Shown in pieces: positions 1-5,674 of a stretch of DNA of 10,556 nt (position 1 is its first letter; the number at the start of each line of letters is the position of its first letter). The translations under genes and the position numbers were made by a program. The DNA is from Paracoccaceae bacterium (GTDB lineage Bacteria; Pseudomonadota; Alphaproteobacteria; Rhodobacterales; Rhodobacteraceae): the NCBI GenBank assembly GCA_012036325.1, contig JAAUPC010000102.1, forward strand, positions 1 through 10,556. Reading direction: 5' to 3'. Below the pieces are notes generated by a model. It made no database searches and had not been told where the DNA came from. It was given only the letters and a program-made list of their open reading frames with translations.

Positions 1-201
1 ATGTTGTGATTGACTGATGAGTTTGGAAACGAATTGTTTGAGAAAATTTTTGTATAAGCAAAGTATTTGCGTATGTGGATGCCAGATTCTTAAATTGAAG
101 GCTGTTAATCAAATTTATTGAGATAAATTTGTTTCGAAGCGCAGTTCAACTACGGGTACAAAATAGTGTACGTCTCACACGGGACGACTCGAAGTTTCCA
201 G
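1..201. other. AT-rich leading stretch without recognisable gene
   Basis: The first ~165 bases are clearly AT-rich, unlike the GC-rich remainder, and hold no reading frame that I recognise. The composition change into the GC-rich prepilin-like fragment is abrupt. It may come from a different source than the rest of the window, consistent with a chimeric contig end. Confidence 0.5.
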
Positions 202-282
202 ATGCCCCGCGAACGTCGGGGCATCACGCTATTGGAAGTCATCTTGGCAATGGCGATTCTGCTCATCTCGCTCGCGGCGGAT
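202..282 (+). pseudogene. Prepilin-type N-terminal fragment (type IV pilin / type II secretion pseudopilin-like)
   Basis: An ATG at 202 opens a frame with a short basic leader (PRERRG) followed by ITLLEVILAMAILLISLAA. This is the classic prepilin cleavage and methylation signal: Gly before the cut, then a hydrophobic helix with Glu at position 5 (ITLLE). In this family the signal is processed by prepilin peptidase and anchors a pilin or pseudopilin. Only about 27 residues fit; after SLAAD the protein turns hydrophilic and no longer resembles a pilin body. I read it as a 5' gene fragment joined to unrelated sequence at about 275-285. The motif is clear, but a functional gene is unlikely. Confidence 0.55.
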
Positions 283-410
283 CGCCTGAGGTTTTCGCGC
301 GAGGACAAGATCGCGCAGGCCGTTCTCGACGTTTGCTACGAGGACCACGGCAACATCGACGTGCCTGACTTGGCCGGCCAAGTGCTCACCAGGCTTGGCT
401 ACGGTGACGG
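283..410 (+). other. Unidentified coding-like fragment
   Basis: In the same frame as the prepilin fragment there is a hydrophilic segment containing REDKIAQAVLDVCYEDHGN followed by IDVPDLAGQVLTRLGYG. It looks like real protein (plausible amphipathic helices), but I do not recognise the family. It ends where the antisense ThuA-like fragment begins. It may be a scrap of a third gene in the chimeric left end. Confidence 0.25.
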
Positions 411-659
411 CACGCCGGGGCCAACGCCGCGCGCCTGCAGCGCGCTGACGAAAGCAGGGTTCAGCGTCAGCGTACAGCGCTGGCCGGCGGGCAGCACCTT
501 GCCCAAGGCGTGATCGGCTGCCTTGATGCCGCGCCGGTGTCCTTTGAAGCCATAGAACAGCGGCTGGTACGGGTCCACGTAATCCACGTTCGCCTTGCCA
601 GGCACGGTCAAATCCAGCCCCCAGAAGACGCTGTTGACCACCAGCGCCGCGCCCATGGT
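411..659 (-). pseudogene. ThuA-like domain, C-terminal fragment
   Basis: The minus strand encodes about 80 residues, beginning MGAALVVNSVFWGLDL and continuing with PYQPLFYGFKGHRRGIKAADH. This resembles the end of ThuA-like domains (a class I glutamine amidotransferase-like fold, common in planctomycete proteins), where a VN-x-x-YW-x-LGL motif is followed by a P-x-P-F-x-FG-x-x-KKG segment. No start or upstream domain is present: the similarity stops at about 659, where a rhomboid frame begins on the other strand. The family call is from pattern memory and moderate. That it is a fragment is well supported by the abrupt junction. Confidence 0.4.
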
Positions 660-891
660 CGGCGCGTCCGGGGCGCTCTTCGGCCTTGCGGCAGATTGGC
701 TGATGGCCGAGGTGCGCCAGACCCCGCGTTTGGGGGCCCAGCTTTTGCGGGGGGCAGGCCTGATCATCCTGCTTCTCGCGTTGAACGCCCTCGTCTGGGT
801 CCTCCAGGGCGGCCAACTTGCCTGGGAAACCCATCTTGGCGGCTTTCTGGCCGGGCTGACACTGGCGCTTTCGTGGCGTAGCCGGAGCTAG
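655..891 (+). CDS. Rhomboid family intramembrane serine protease, 3' part only
   Basis: The frame carries GASGALFGL, the rhomboid catalytic serine motif (GxSG; Ser at about 667-669), then a hydrophobic segment (IILLLALNALVWVL), and HLGGFLAGL, where the histidine of the catalytic Ser-His dyad sits in the last core helix. These proteins cleave membrane proteins within or near the bilayer. The N-terminal helices expected before GASG are absent, because upstream sequence belongs to an antisense ThuA-like fragment. The gene is therefore 5'-truncated at about 655. It ends with TAG at 889-891, three bases from the convergent glycosyltransferase stop, with no visible terminator between. The ATG at 655 is probably internal to the original gene. 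Confidence 0.7.
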   Translation: MVGASGALFGLAADWLMAEVRQTPRLGAQLLRGAGLIILLLALNALVWVLQGGQLAWETHLGGFLAGLTLALSWRSRS

Positions 892-894
892 GCC

Positions 895-2106
895 CTAACG
901 GTTGATCCGGGCAAAGATCCGGTCATAGGCCGCCAGCAAGGCCGGTGCCGAATGCGCCCAGGAAAGGCGCTCCAGCACCCGCGCGCGCCCGATGCGCCCC
1001 ATCCGCGCCCGTTCTTCTGGCCGATCCATCAACCAGGCGATTTTCTCTGCAAAATCAACAGGATCATTCGCCACTGCATAGAGCGAAGCCTCCTCGGCCG
1101 AGGCGCGCCCTTCGGTCAGGTCAAACTGCACCACCGGCTTTTCCAGCGCCATGTATTCCATGACCTTGTTCATGGTCGAGATGTCGTTCATCGCGTTTTT
1201 CGGGTCCGGCGCCACACCGATGTCGATGGCATTCAGCGCGTCCAGCAGCCCCGCCCCGTAAAGCGGCCCGGTAAAGGTGAAATGCCCTGAAAGCCCCCGC
1301 GCCGCCACATCGGCCTGCATCTCGGCCAAGGCCGGGCCAAAGCCCACGATCACCACATGCACATCCCCCTGCCCCATATGGCCAACCAGATGCGCCACGG
1401 CAGCCACCAAGAGATCCATCCCCTCCTGCTGGCCAATCACGCCGACATAGCCCAGGACCGTACTCGCCCCTTTGCGGACGGCCACATCCCCCGGTCCGGG
1501 CAGAAAGCTTTCCACCCGCGGCGCTGACCGGACGACGAACACATCCTCGGGCCGCATCTTGCCCCGCGTCAGCGCCACCCGACGAAAGCTCTCGTTGGTG
1601 GCCATCGACACGCTGGCCGTGGCAAAGGTCAGCCGCTCACACAGGCGCATGATCTGGTAAAGCAGACCCCGCTTGCCGAACTTCGCCTCGAACAGCTCCG
1701 GGCAAACGTCATGGTGGTCAAACAGAAACCGCACCCCGTGCGGCCGCCACCACAAAGCCAGCAGGAACAAAAGGTCCGGCGGGTTGCAGCCCTGCACCAC
1801 GTCAAACCCGCGCGCGCGTCGGACAACGCGCATCAGCCGCGCCATGTGCCACAGCGCCCCGCCCCACTCCCGCGCATAGGCCAAGGCACCGGAATGCGCC
1901 TCGGGCGGGGCCGGATAGCGCCAGATATGGACGTCTTCGATCACCTCATGGGCTTTGTCCCAGCCCCTGCCGGTCGGGCAGATCACGCTGACCTGATACC
2001 CCGCCTGCACCAGCGTCGTGGCCTCAAGCCAGACCCGGCGGTCCAGGGGTAGGGGCAGGTTCTCCACAAGGATCAGCACGCGGCGGGCATCAGGCAGGCT
2101 TGGCAA
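895..2106 (-). CDS. GT4-family glycosyltransferase
   Basis: This is a complete 403-residue protein of the GT-B fold, glycosyltransferase family 4 type. The N-terminal Rossmann half starts VLILVENLPLPLDRRVWLEA and includes FDVVQGCNPPDLLF and FDHHDVCPELFEAKF. The C-terminal nucleotide-sugar half includes LGYVGVIGQQEGMDLLVAA and STMNKVMEYMALEKPVV, the family's E-x7-E-type donor-binding region. Such enzymes transfer a sugar from an activated donor, typically in exopolysaccharide, O-antigen or glycolipid synthesis; donor and acceptor cannot be told here. The start is TTG at 2104-2106, preceded by GGAG with 6 bases spacing; there is no in-frame ATG nearby. The length is normal for the family. It is convergent with the rhomboid gene and divergent from the small membrane protein gene. 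Confidence 0.85.
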   Translation of the reverse strand: MPSLPDARRVLILVENLPLPLDRRVWLEATTLVQAGYQVSVICPTGRGWDKAHEVIEDVHIWRYPAPPEAHSGALAYAREWGGALWHMARLMRVVRRARGFDVVQGCNPPDLLFLLALWWRPHGVRFLFDHHDVCPELFEAKFGKRGLLYQIMRLCERLTFATASVSMATNESFRRVALTRGKMRPEDVFVVRSAPRVESFLPGPGDVAVRKGASTVLGYVGVIGQQEGMDLLVAAVAHLVGHMGQGDVHVVIVGFGPALAEMQADVAARGLSGHFTFTGPLYGAGLLDALNAIDIGVAPDPKNAMNDISTMNKVMEYMALEKPVVQFDLTEGRASAEEASLYAVANDPVDFAEKIAWLMDRPEERARMGRIGRARVLERLSWAHSAPALLAAYDRIFARINR

Positions 2107-2331
2107 ACAAAACTCCGATCCGGAACAACACCTTGGGTCAGGCTCTGTCCCGAGGCTTGATTACCCGATCAGATCAGATGCGCCAAGCAATGATCCCAAG
2201 CACAACCTTAAGGCGAATTATCTCTAGAGAACTTGCTTAAAAAGCTATACAATGCCTATCGCGGCGGCCAACATCGTGCCACAATCAGACGGCGATTGTA
2301 GGGGCATGAGTCGTACAAGGGGGCTTGGTAA
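2107..2331. promoter_or_regulatory. Divergent intergenic region
   Basis: This 225-base spacer separates the divergent glycosyltransferase (-) and small membrane protein (+) genes, so it must hold promoters for both if both are transcribed. It contains a perfect 10-base palindrome, TCTCTAGAGA (2221-2230), and a -10-like TACAAT (2248-2253). No -35 box at good spacing is visible: TTGCTT at 2233-2238 is only 9 bases away. The start of the small gene is preceded by a purine-rich AAGGGGG. Confidence 0.3.
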
Positions 2332-2559
2332 ATGGCTGTTAAGCTTGTCCTTTTTGGAATCGCAGCAGGTCTTGCGGCCACGGCTGGCGTTCTTGCCGCT
2401 GGGGGCGGGATCGGTCTTGCCTTGGTGGCCTATATCTGTGGCGGGATGCTGGGCATGACCGCTGGGCTTGCAGGCCCGCTGCTGGCCAAGGACGGGGTTG
2501 CGGTGAAGATGACCCCCGACCGTCATCACCCCGGCATCAACGCCCGCCACCCGACTTAA
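2332..2559 (+). CDS. Small hydrophobic membrane protein, unknown function
   Basis: The 75-residue protein starts at ATG 2332 behind a purine-rich AAGGGGG ribosome binding site. Residues ~4-24 and ~26-48 form two Ala/Gly-rich hydrophobic segments, consistent with a two-helix inner-membrane hairpin. The polar tail after KDGVAVKM is rich in His, Pro and Arg. I do not recognise a family. Good initiation signals, codon positions rich in G/C at third sites, and lack of a competing gene support it as real. It lies 131 bases before the DUF4202 gene on the same strand and could be cotranscribed. Confidence 0.6.
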   Translation: MAVKLVLFGIAAGLAATAGVLAAGGGIGLALVAYICGGMLGMTAGLAGPLLAKDGVAVKMTPDRHHPGINARHPT

Positions 2560-2690
2560 GGCTTCAGCCAGGGCAATCTTCAAGCCCGGCAACCATACAG
2601 CCCTCGCCTTGCCTGCCCGATGCAAACACCCTCGACGCCATCGCCAGTCTGCGCAACACTCCTGCGCAATGCAGTGGCAAAGGCAGGATC

Positions 2691-3245
2691 ATGACCACAC
2701 CCGGAAGGCTAACCCGCGCCTTGGCGTTGATTGACACCGCCAACACCGCCGACCCCAAGGCCGAGGCCTTGCCCTACGGCCAGCGCATGACGGACGAGCT
2801 TGCCCGCCTGTTCCCTGCAGCGACGGAAATCCTGCAGATCGCAGCCCGGGGCCAGCATGTCGAACGCTGGCTTCTGCCGCGCGCCGATTTCCCTCCGGGG
2901 AAAGACGGCTATCTTGCATGGCGCCGCGAACAGGCCCGCCGCCATGCCGACCGCGTGGCCGGGATGATGGCCGAAGCTGGCTATCCGCCAGAAGATTGCG
3001 CCCGGGTCGGCGTCCTTCTGCGCAAAGAGGGCCTGAAACGTGACCCCGAGGTGCAGGCGCTGGAGGACGTGATCTGTTTTGTCTTCCTGCGCTGGTACTT
3101 TCAGCCCTTCGCGGCAAAGCATGACCCGGCCGCAGTTCTTGACATCGTCACCAAAACCGCCCGCAAGATGTCGACCGAAGGTCGCGCCCAGGCAGCAGCC
3201 GAGTTCGCCCTACCAGATCCCTTCGCCGCCGCGTTCCGCACTTAG
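2691..3245 (+). CDS. DUF4202 domain-containing protein
   Basis: The 184-residue protein matches the DUF4202 family across its whole length. It begins with a conserved LTRALALIDTANTADP segment, then YGQRM (29-33), AARGQHVERW (51-60), DFPPGKDGYLAWR (66-78), LLRKEGLKRDPEVQALEDV (109-127) and a C-terminal KTARKMSTEGR helix. The biochemical function of this family is not established, so none is assigned. The ATG at 2691 has AGGCAGGA just upstream. Its TAG (3243-3245) overlaps the stop of the convergent initiator gene. Bases 2886-2905 encode the DFPPGK part and resemble the dispersed palindrome at 16 of 20 positions. Because a P-x-G-K/R-x-GYL motif is typical of this family, I do not count it as an inserted element. 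Confidence 0.85.
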   Translation: MTTPGRLTRALALIDTANTADPKAEALPYGQRMTDELARLFPAATEILQIAARGQHVERWLLPRADFPPGKDGYLAWRREQARRHADRVAGMMAEAGYPPEDCARVGVLLRKEGLKRDPEVQALEDVICFVFLRWYFQPFAAKHDPAAVLDIVTKTARKMSTEGRAQAAAEFALPDPFAAAFRT

Positions 3246-3928
3246 AGGGTTTCAACCTCTATCCGCGACAGGCCCGCATCACAGGCCTGCGCGGCGCGCT
3301 GCAAACGATGCAGATGGTTGCTGCGCAGATAGTCCGCATGAAACCGGGTGGGAGCGATCAGGGTCAAGACCCCAGCCTCTGGCGCGTCCGCCTGCAACGC
3401 AGCGAACCAGGCTCCATAAAGCTGCGGGTCCTCGCGGTGCAAGGTCGCCTGGATACGCGACCAAAGCCCCCCCTCCCCTTGCGGCAGCGGAAAGCTGATG
3501 ACGTTGTCCGGGGCTGGCACTGGGACTTCAGACCCCGTCATCCGCGCCGTGAAGTCCGGGCCGATGCGCGCCCAGTCCGGTCCCGTCACCTCAAGGATGC
3601 GGGCCAGGTTCAGCCCATGCACTGCCACCCTGCCCCGCACCGCCGCCCGCTTCTGGACCAGCCACCCCATCTCGCGTAGCCTTGCCACGTCGCGTTTGAC
3701 GCTGCGCTCATCGATCGACCACAGCGCCGCCATTTCGCGTTGGCCGACACACAGCTCATCCGCCATCCAGTTGTAGCGCGCCACGATCAGCGTGATCAGC
3801 CGCAGGACCAGCCGTTGGCGATGCTTGTCCCCTGCACAGCCATGCGCCCCAAGGGCCGAGAGGATGTCATACTTCAGCGCTGCCGCATTCCGGCCCGTCG
3901 CCCGCTTCTCGATCCCTGCCCGTTGCAT
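3242..3928 (-). CDS. DnaA-like plasmid replication initiator
   Basis: The 228-residue protein has two parts. Residues ~35-105 look like a winged helix-turn-helix (QREMAALWSIDERSVKRDV, then RLREMGWLVQKRAAVRGR as recognition helix and wing). Residues ~154-228 (LWSRIQATLHREDPQLYGAWF, then LTLIAPTRFHADYLRSNHLHRL) resemble domain I of chromosomal DnaA, the N-terminal DnaB-contact domain, here placed at the C-terminus. There is no AAA+ ATPase or DnaA domain IV. This matches the 'DnaA-like' replicases described for Rhodobacterales plasmids, which sit beside parAB. The expected role is to bind origin repeats and recruit helicase. It starts at ATG 3928. Its promoter must lie in the 3929-4371 spacer it shares with divergent parA. 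Confidence 0.75.
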   Translation of the reverse strand: MQRAGIEKRATGRNAAALKYDILSALGAHGCAGDKHRQRLVLRLITLIVARYNWMADELCVGQREMAALWSIDERSVKRDVARLREMGWLVQKRAAVRGRVAVHGLNLARILEVTGPDWARIGPDFTARMTGSEVPVPAPDNVISFPLPQGEGGLWSRIQATLHREDPQLYGAWFAALQADAPEAGVLTLIAPTRFHADYLRSNHLHRLQRAAQACDAGLSRIEVETL

Positions 3929-3960
3929 CGCCGCCTGCCCCGCCGTGTTGCTCTGACCGG

Positions 3961-3981
3961 GTTGGACTCTGCTGATCCAAC
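3961..3981. repeat. Inverted repeat GTTGGA-N9-TCCAAC
   Basis: Six-base arms are separated by nine bases, directly upstream of the initiator start. The position suggests an operator or initiator binding site for autoregulation. The right arm runs into the first CAACG unit of the iteron-like cluster. Confidence 0.4.
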
Positions 3982-4012
3982 GTTATTCCCGATCTTGCAA
4001 CGATTAGCGTTG
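3978..4012. repeat. Iteron-like cluster CAACGNTWAT
   Basis: CAACGTTATT (3978-3987, +), CAACGATTA (3998-4006, +) and ATTAGCGTTG (4003-4012, the reverse complement of CAACGCTAAT) share a common core. The last two form an overlapping inverted pair, CAACG-ATTAG-CGTTG. ATTAGCGTTG recurs exactly at 4354-4363, next to the parA start. The context around 3978 and the inverted 4354 copy also matches beyond the core (15 of 20 positions). Such repeats beside an initiator gene are typical initiator binding sites. Confidence 0.45.
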
Positions 4013-4111
4013 AGTTTGCTGAGTCTGTCAAGACCAGCGCTGGCAGTGGACGACTTCTGCCCTGAAACCTTCAGGATGAAAAGGGTTGCATGGTATTGGG
4101 GGCCATGCTGT

Positions 4112-4179
4112 ATGTCACCCTATTGGCCAGTGATGTCACCCCAATGGGTGGTAGGCTTGGCAAAATGTCCCCCCAATCG
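4112..4179 (+). repeat. Three imperfect 15-base direct repeats (ATGTCACCCCAATGG-like)
   Basis: The copies start at 4112 (two differences from the 4133 copy), 4133 and 4165 (three differences). Spacing is 21 and 32 bases. A weaker inverted relative lies at 4092-4106. The spacing of 21 and about 32 is close to two and three helical turns, which fits protein binding on one DNA face. Candidate origin iterons or a partition regulatory site. Confidence 0.4.
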
Positions 4180-4269
4180 CTGGCCATATCCGCAAGGTCC
4201 CGCCGTCCCCGGCCGAATCGGTCCCCTTGGCCCCTGCCCCAGGTCCGCCGGGCTTTGCCGCCTGCCCAG

Positions 4270-4287
4270 ATTTCCCCGCGGGGAAAT
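4270..4287. repeat. Perfect 18-base palindrome ATTTCCCCGCGGGGAAAT (copy 1, upstream of parA)
   Basis: It is fully self-complementary and lies 85 bases before the chosen parA start. The same sequence is the core of the perfect copy inside parB (6553-6572), and relatives lie inside parA. Its location fits a ParB binding (parS-like) site; a dispersed palindromic repeat is the alternative. Confidence 0.8.
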
Positions 4288-4309
4288 GCCTGCTCAGCAG
4301 ACTTCGCAT

Positions 4310-4338
4310 TTGCACAAAAGTCAAATCCGGCGTATTTC
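4310..4338 (+). promoter_or_regulatory. Candidate parAB promoter
   Basis: TTGCAC (4310-4315) and TATTTC (4333-4338) are separated by 17 bases, a good sigma-70-like arrangement, and end 33 bases before the parA ATG. The iteron-like ATTAGCGTTG (4354-4363) and a TGGG-AAT-CCCA inverted repeat (4362-4372) lie between the promoter and the start codon, so repression by ParA or the initiator is possible. Confidence 0.35.
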
Positions 4339-4371
4339 GGGTTTCATATCGGAATTAGCGTTGGGAATCCC

Positions 4372-5674
4372 ATGTTCGGACATAAGGACCTTGCGCAGCT
4401 GCGCGACAGCTCGCTCAAGATGCAAAGCTGGATCCGGAAGCAGACCTTCTCGCCCGGGAACGAAAAGACGCTCCGCCGCTTCTCCTCATGGGAGGTGGCC
4501 GAACTGATCTTCAAGGTCAACCAGAACACCTTTCGCGGTCGCCTCGCAGCCGAGCCTGGACTTCCCGGCGGGGAAATCGAAGCGGACGGCCGCCAGCGCT
4601 GGTTCTCGCTTGAAGAGGTGAATGAAATGCGGCGCAAGATGAAGGTCAACCGCAAAAGCCTTCTGCCCGAACGCCCCAAGGGCAAGCGTGCGGTGCGGGT
4701 GGCGGTGGCCAACTTCAAGGGCGGTGCGGGCAAGTCGACCGTGGCCTTGCACTTCGCCCATGCCGCGGCCCTGGATGGCTACCGCGTCCTCACCATCGAC
4801 TTTGACCCCCAGGCCACCCTCTCACATTCCATGGGCCTTGCCGATGTGTCCGAGGAACATACCGTCTGGGGCATCATGGCTCGCGACCTGATCCGTGAGA
4901 CGGACCGTATGAATGCCCGCGCTGCCGGGGCGGAAACCGGCCGCCAGGTCCCAGTGCGCCGCCTGCCCGCCTCGGTCTCGGAAACCGGCCTTGGGGATCT
5001 GCGCGCGACCGATTTCATCAAGCCCACCTGCTGGCCGACCATCGACCTTGTCCCCTCTTGCGCCAACGCGGCCTTTGTCGAGTTTGCCAGCGCGCAGTAC
5101 CGCCACCTCAACCCCGAATGGTCGTTCTTTGCGGCCGTCTCCCGCTGGCTGGATAGCCTGCCGGATGATGCCTATGACATGGTGATCTTCGACTGCCCGC
5201 CCGCCATCGGTTATCAGTCGATGAACGCGGTCTTCGCGGCCGATGTCCTATATGTCCCCTCGGGTCCCGGCTATTGGGAATATGACAGCACCACCTCTTT
5301 CATCGGTCAGCTGGCCGAGGCGCTTGCCGACCTCGCCGATTTCGGCGCTGATTTCCCGCGGGGAATCAAAGCTGCCGAAGGAATTCCTCGACCTCCGCTT
5401 CCTGCTCACCCGCTATGAACCGGGCAATGACCTCCACCGTGCGATGCGCGATGCCTTTGGAAAGGTGTTCGGTGACAGGATGACCACGCACCCGATTGAA
5501 CACACCCGCGCCGTCGAACAGTCTGGCCGGTTCCTGTCCTCGATCTATGAGATCGACTACCGCGACATGACCCGCGAAACCTGGCGCCGCGCCCGGGCGA
5601 CCTTCGATCAGGCCTATGATGAGTTCAAGGGCAATGTCCTGACCGCATGGGCGAAGATGGAGAATGACCAATGA
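4372..5674 (+). CDS. parA: ParA partition ATPase, frameshifted at about 5350-5367
   Basis: ParA is the ATPase that, with ParB, distributes plasmid copies over the nucleoid. From ATG 4372 the protein has an N-terminal winged-helix-like region (RRFSSWEVAELIFKVNQ; RQRWFSLEEVNEMRR), a deviant Walker A KGGAGKST (116-123), FDPQATLSHSMG, and Walker B MVIFDCPPAIGYQ. The frame then derails at a shortened palindrome (5350-5367) and ends wrongly at 5418. The true C-terminus (LPKEFLDLRFLLTRYEP to WAKMENDQ) continues in another frame to TGA 5672-5674. Adding the two bases missing from the palindrome gives DFPAGKSKLPKEF and one 434-residue protein. The upstream in-frame extension to 4090 shows no family similarity, so I chose 4372. 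The gene end overlaps the parB start by ATGA, indicating translational coupling. Confidence 0.85.
4559..4578. repeat. Palindrome relative inside parA (copy 2, 18 of 20 matches)
   Basis: GACTTCCCGGCGGGGAAATC differs from the consensus GATTTCCCCGCGGGGAAATC at two positions. It encodes part of LPGGEIE in the ParA N-terminal region. P-x-G-E at this place is likely usual for the family, so shared ancestry with the palindrome is plausible but not proven. Confidence 0.45.
5350..5367. repeat. Shortened palindrome copy 3 at the parA frameshift
   Basis: GATTTCCCGCGGGGAATC is the consensus 20-mer lacking one C on the left arm and one A on the right arm. The loss of two bases is exactly the change that breaks the parA frame. 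The site lies in a segment between the ParA catalytic core and the conserved C-terminal part, where an insert would be tolerated. Confidence 0.75.

Larger units (their letters stand above)
3929..4371. other. Candidate plasmid replication origin and rep/parA divergent promoter region
   Basis: The 443-base spacer lies between the divergent initiator and parA genes, the usual place for the origin and partition control in this replicon type. It holds two sets of repeats: CAACG-NTWAT-like units at 3978-4012 and 4354-4363, and 15-base ATGTCACCCCAATGG-like units at 4112, 4133 and 4165. It also has an inverted repeat GTTGGA/TCCAAC (3961-3981), a perfect 18-base palindrome (4270-4287) and a plausible parA promoter (4310-4338). 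No classical TTATCCACA DnaA box was seen. Origin function is inferred from context and repeats. Confidence 0.5.

Noticed and set aside
229..834. 201-codon minus-strand frame at the left end
   Set aside because: It has no recognisable protein features and is antisense to the rhomboid and prepilin-like pieces. The ThuA-like reading is in another minus frame.
2233..2253. TTGCTT / TACAAT promoter pair upstream of the small membrane protein
   Set aside because: The boxes are only 9 bases apart, far from the usual 16-18, so only the -10-like part is worth noting.
2886..2905. Palindrome-like GATTTCCCTCCGGGGAAAGA inside the DUF4202 gene
   Set aside because: It matches the consensus at only 16 of 20 positions and encodes a P-x-G-K-x-GYL motif that is typical for the DUF4202 family, so native coding sequence explains it.
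4090..4371. In-frame N-terminal extension of parA
   Set aside because: The extension has no similarity to ParA and would translate the perfect palindrome and the repeats. ParA-like sequence begins at ATG 4372.
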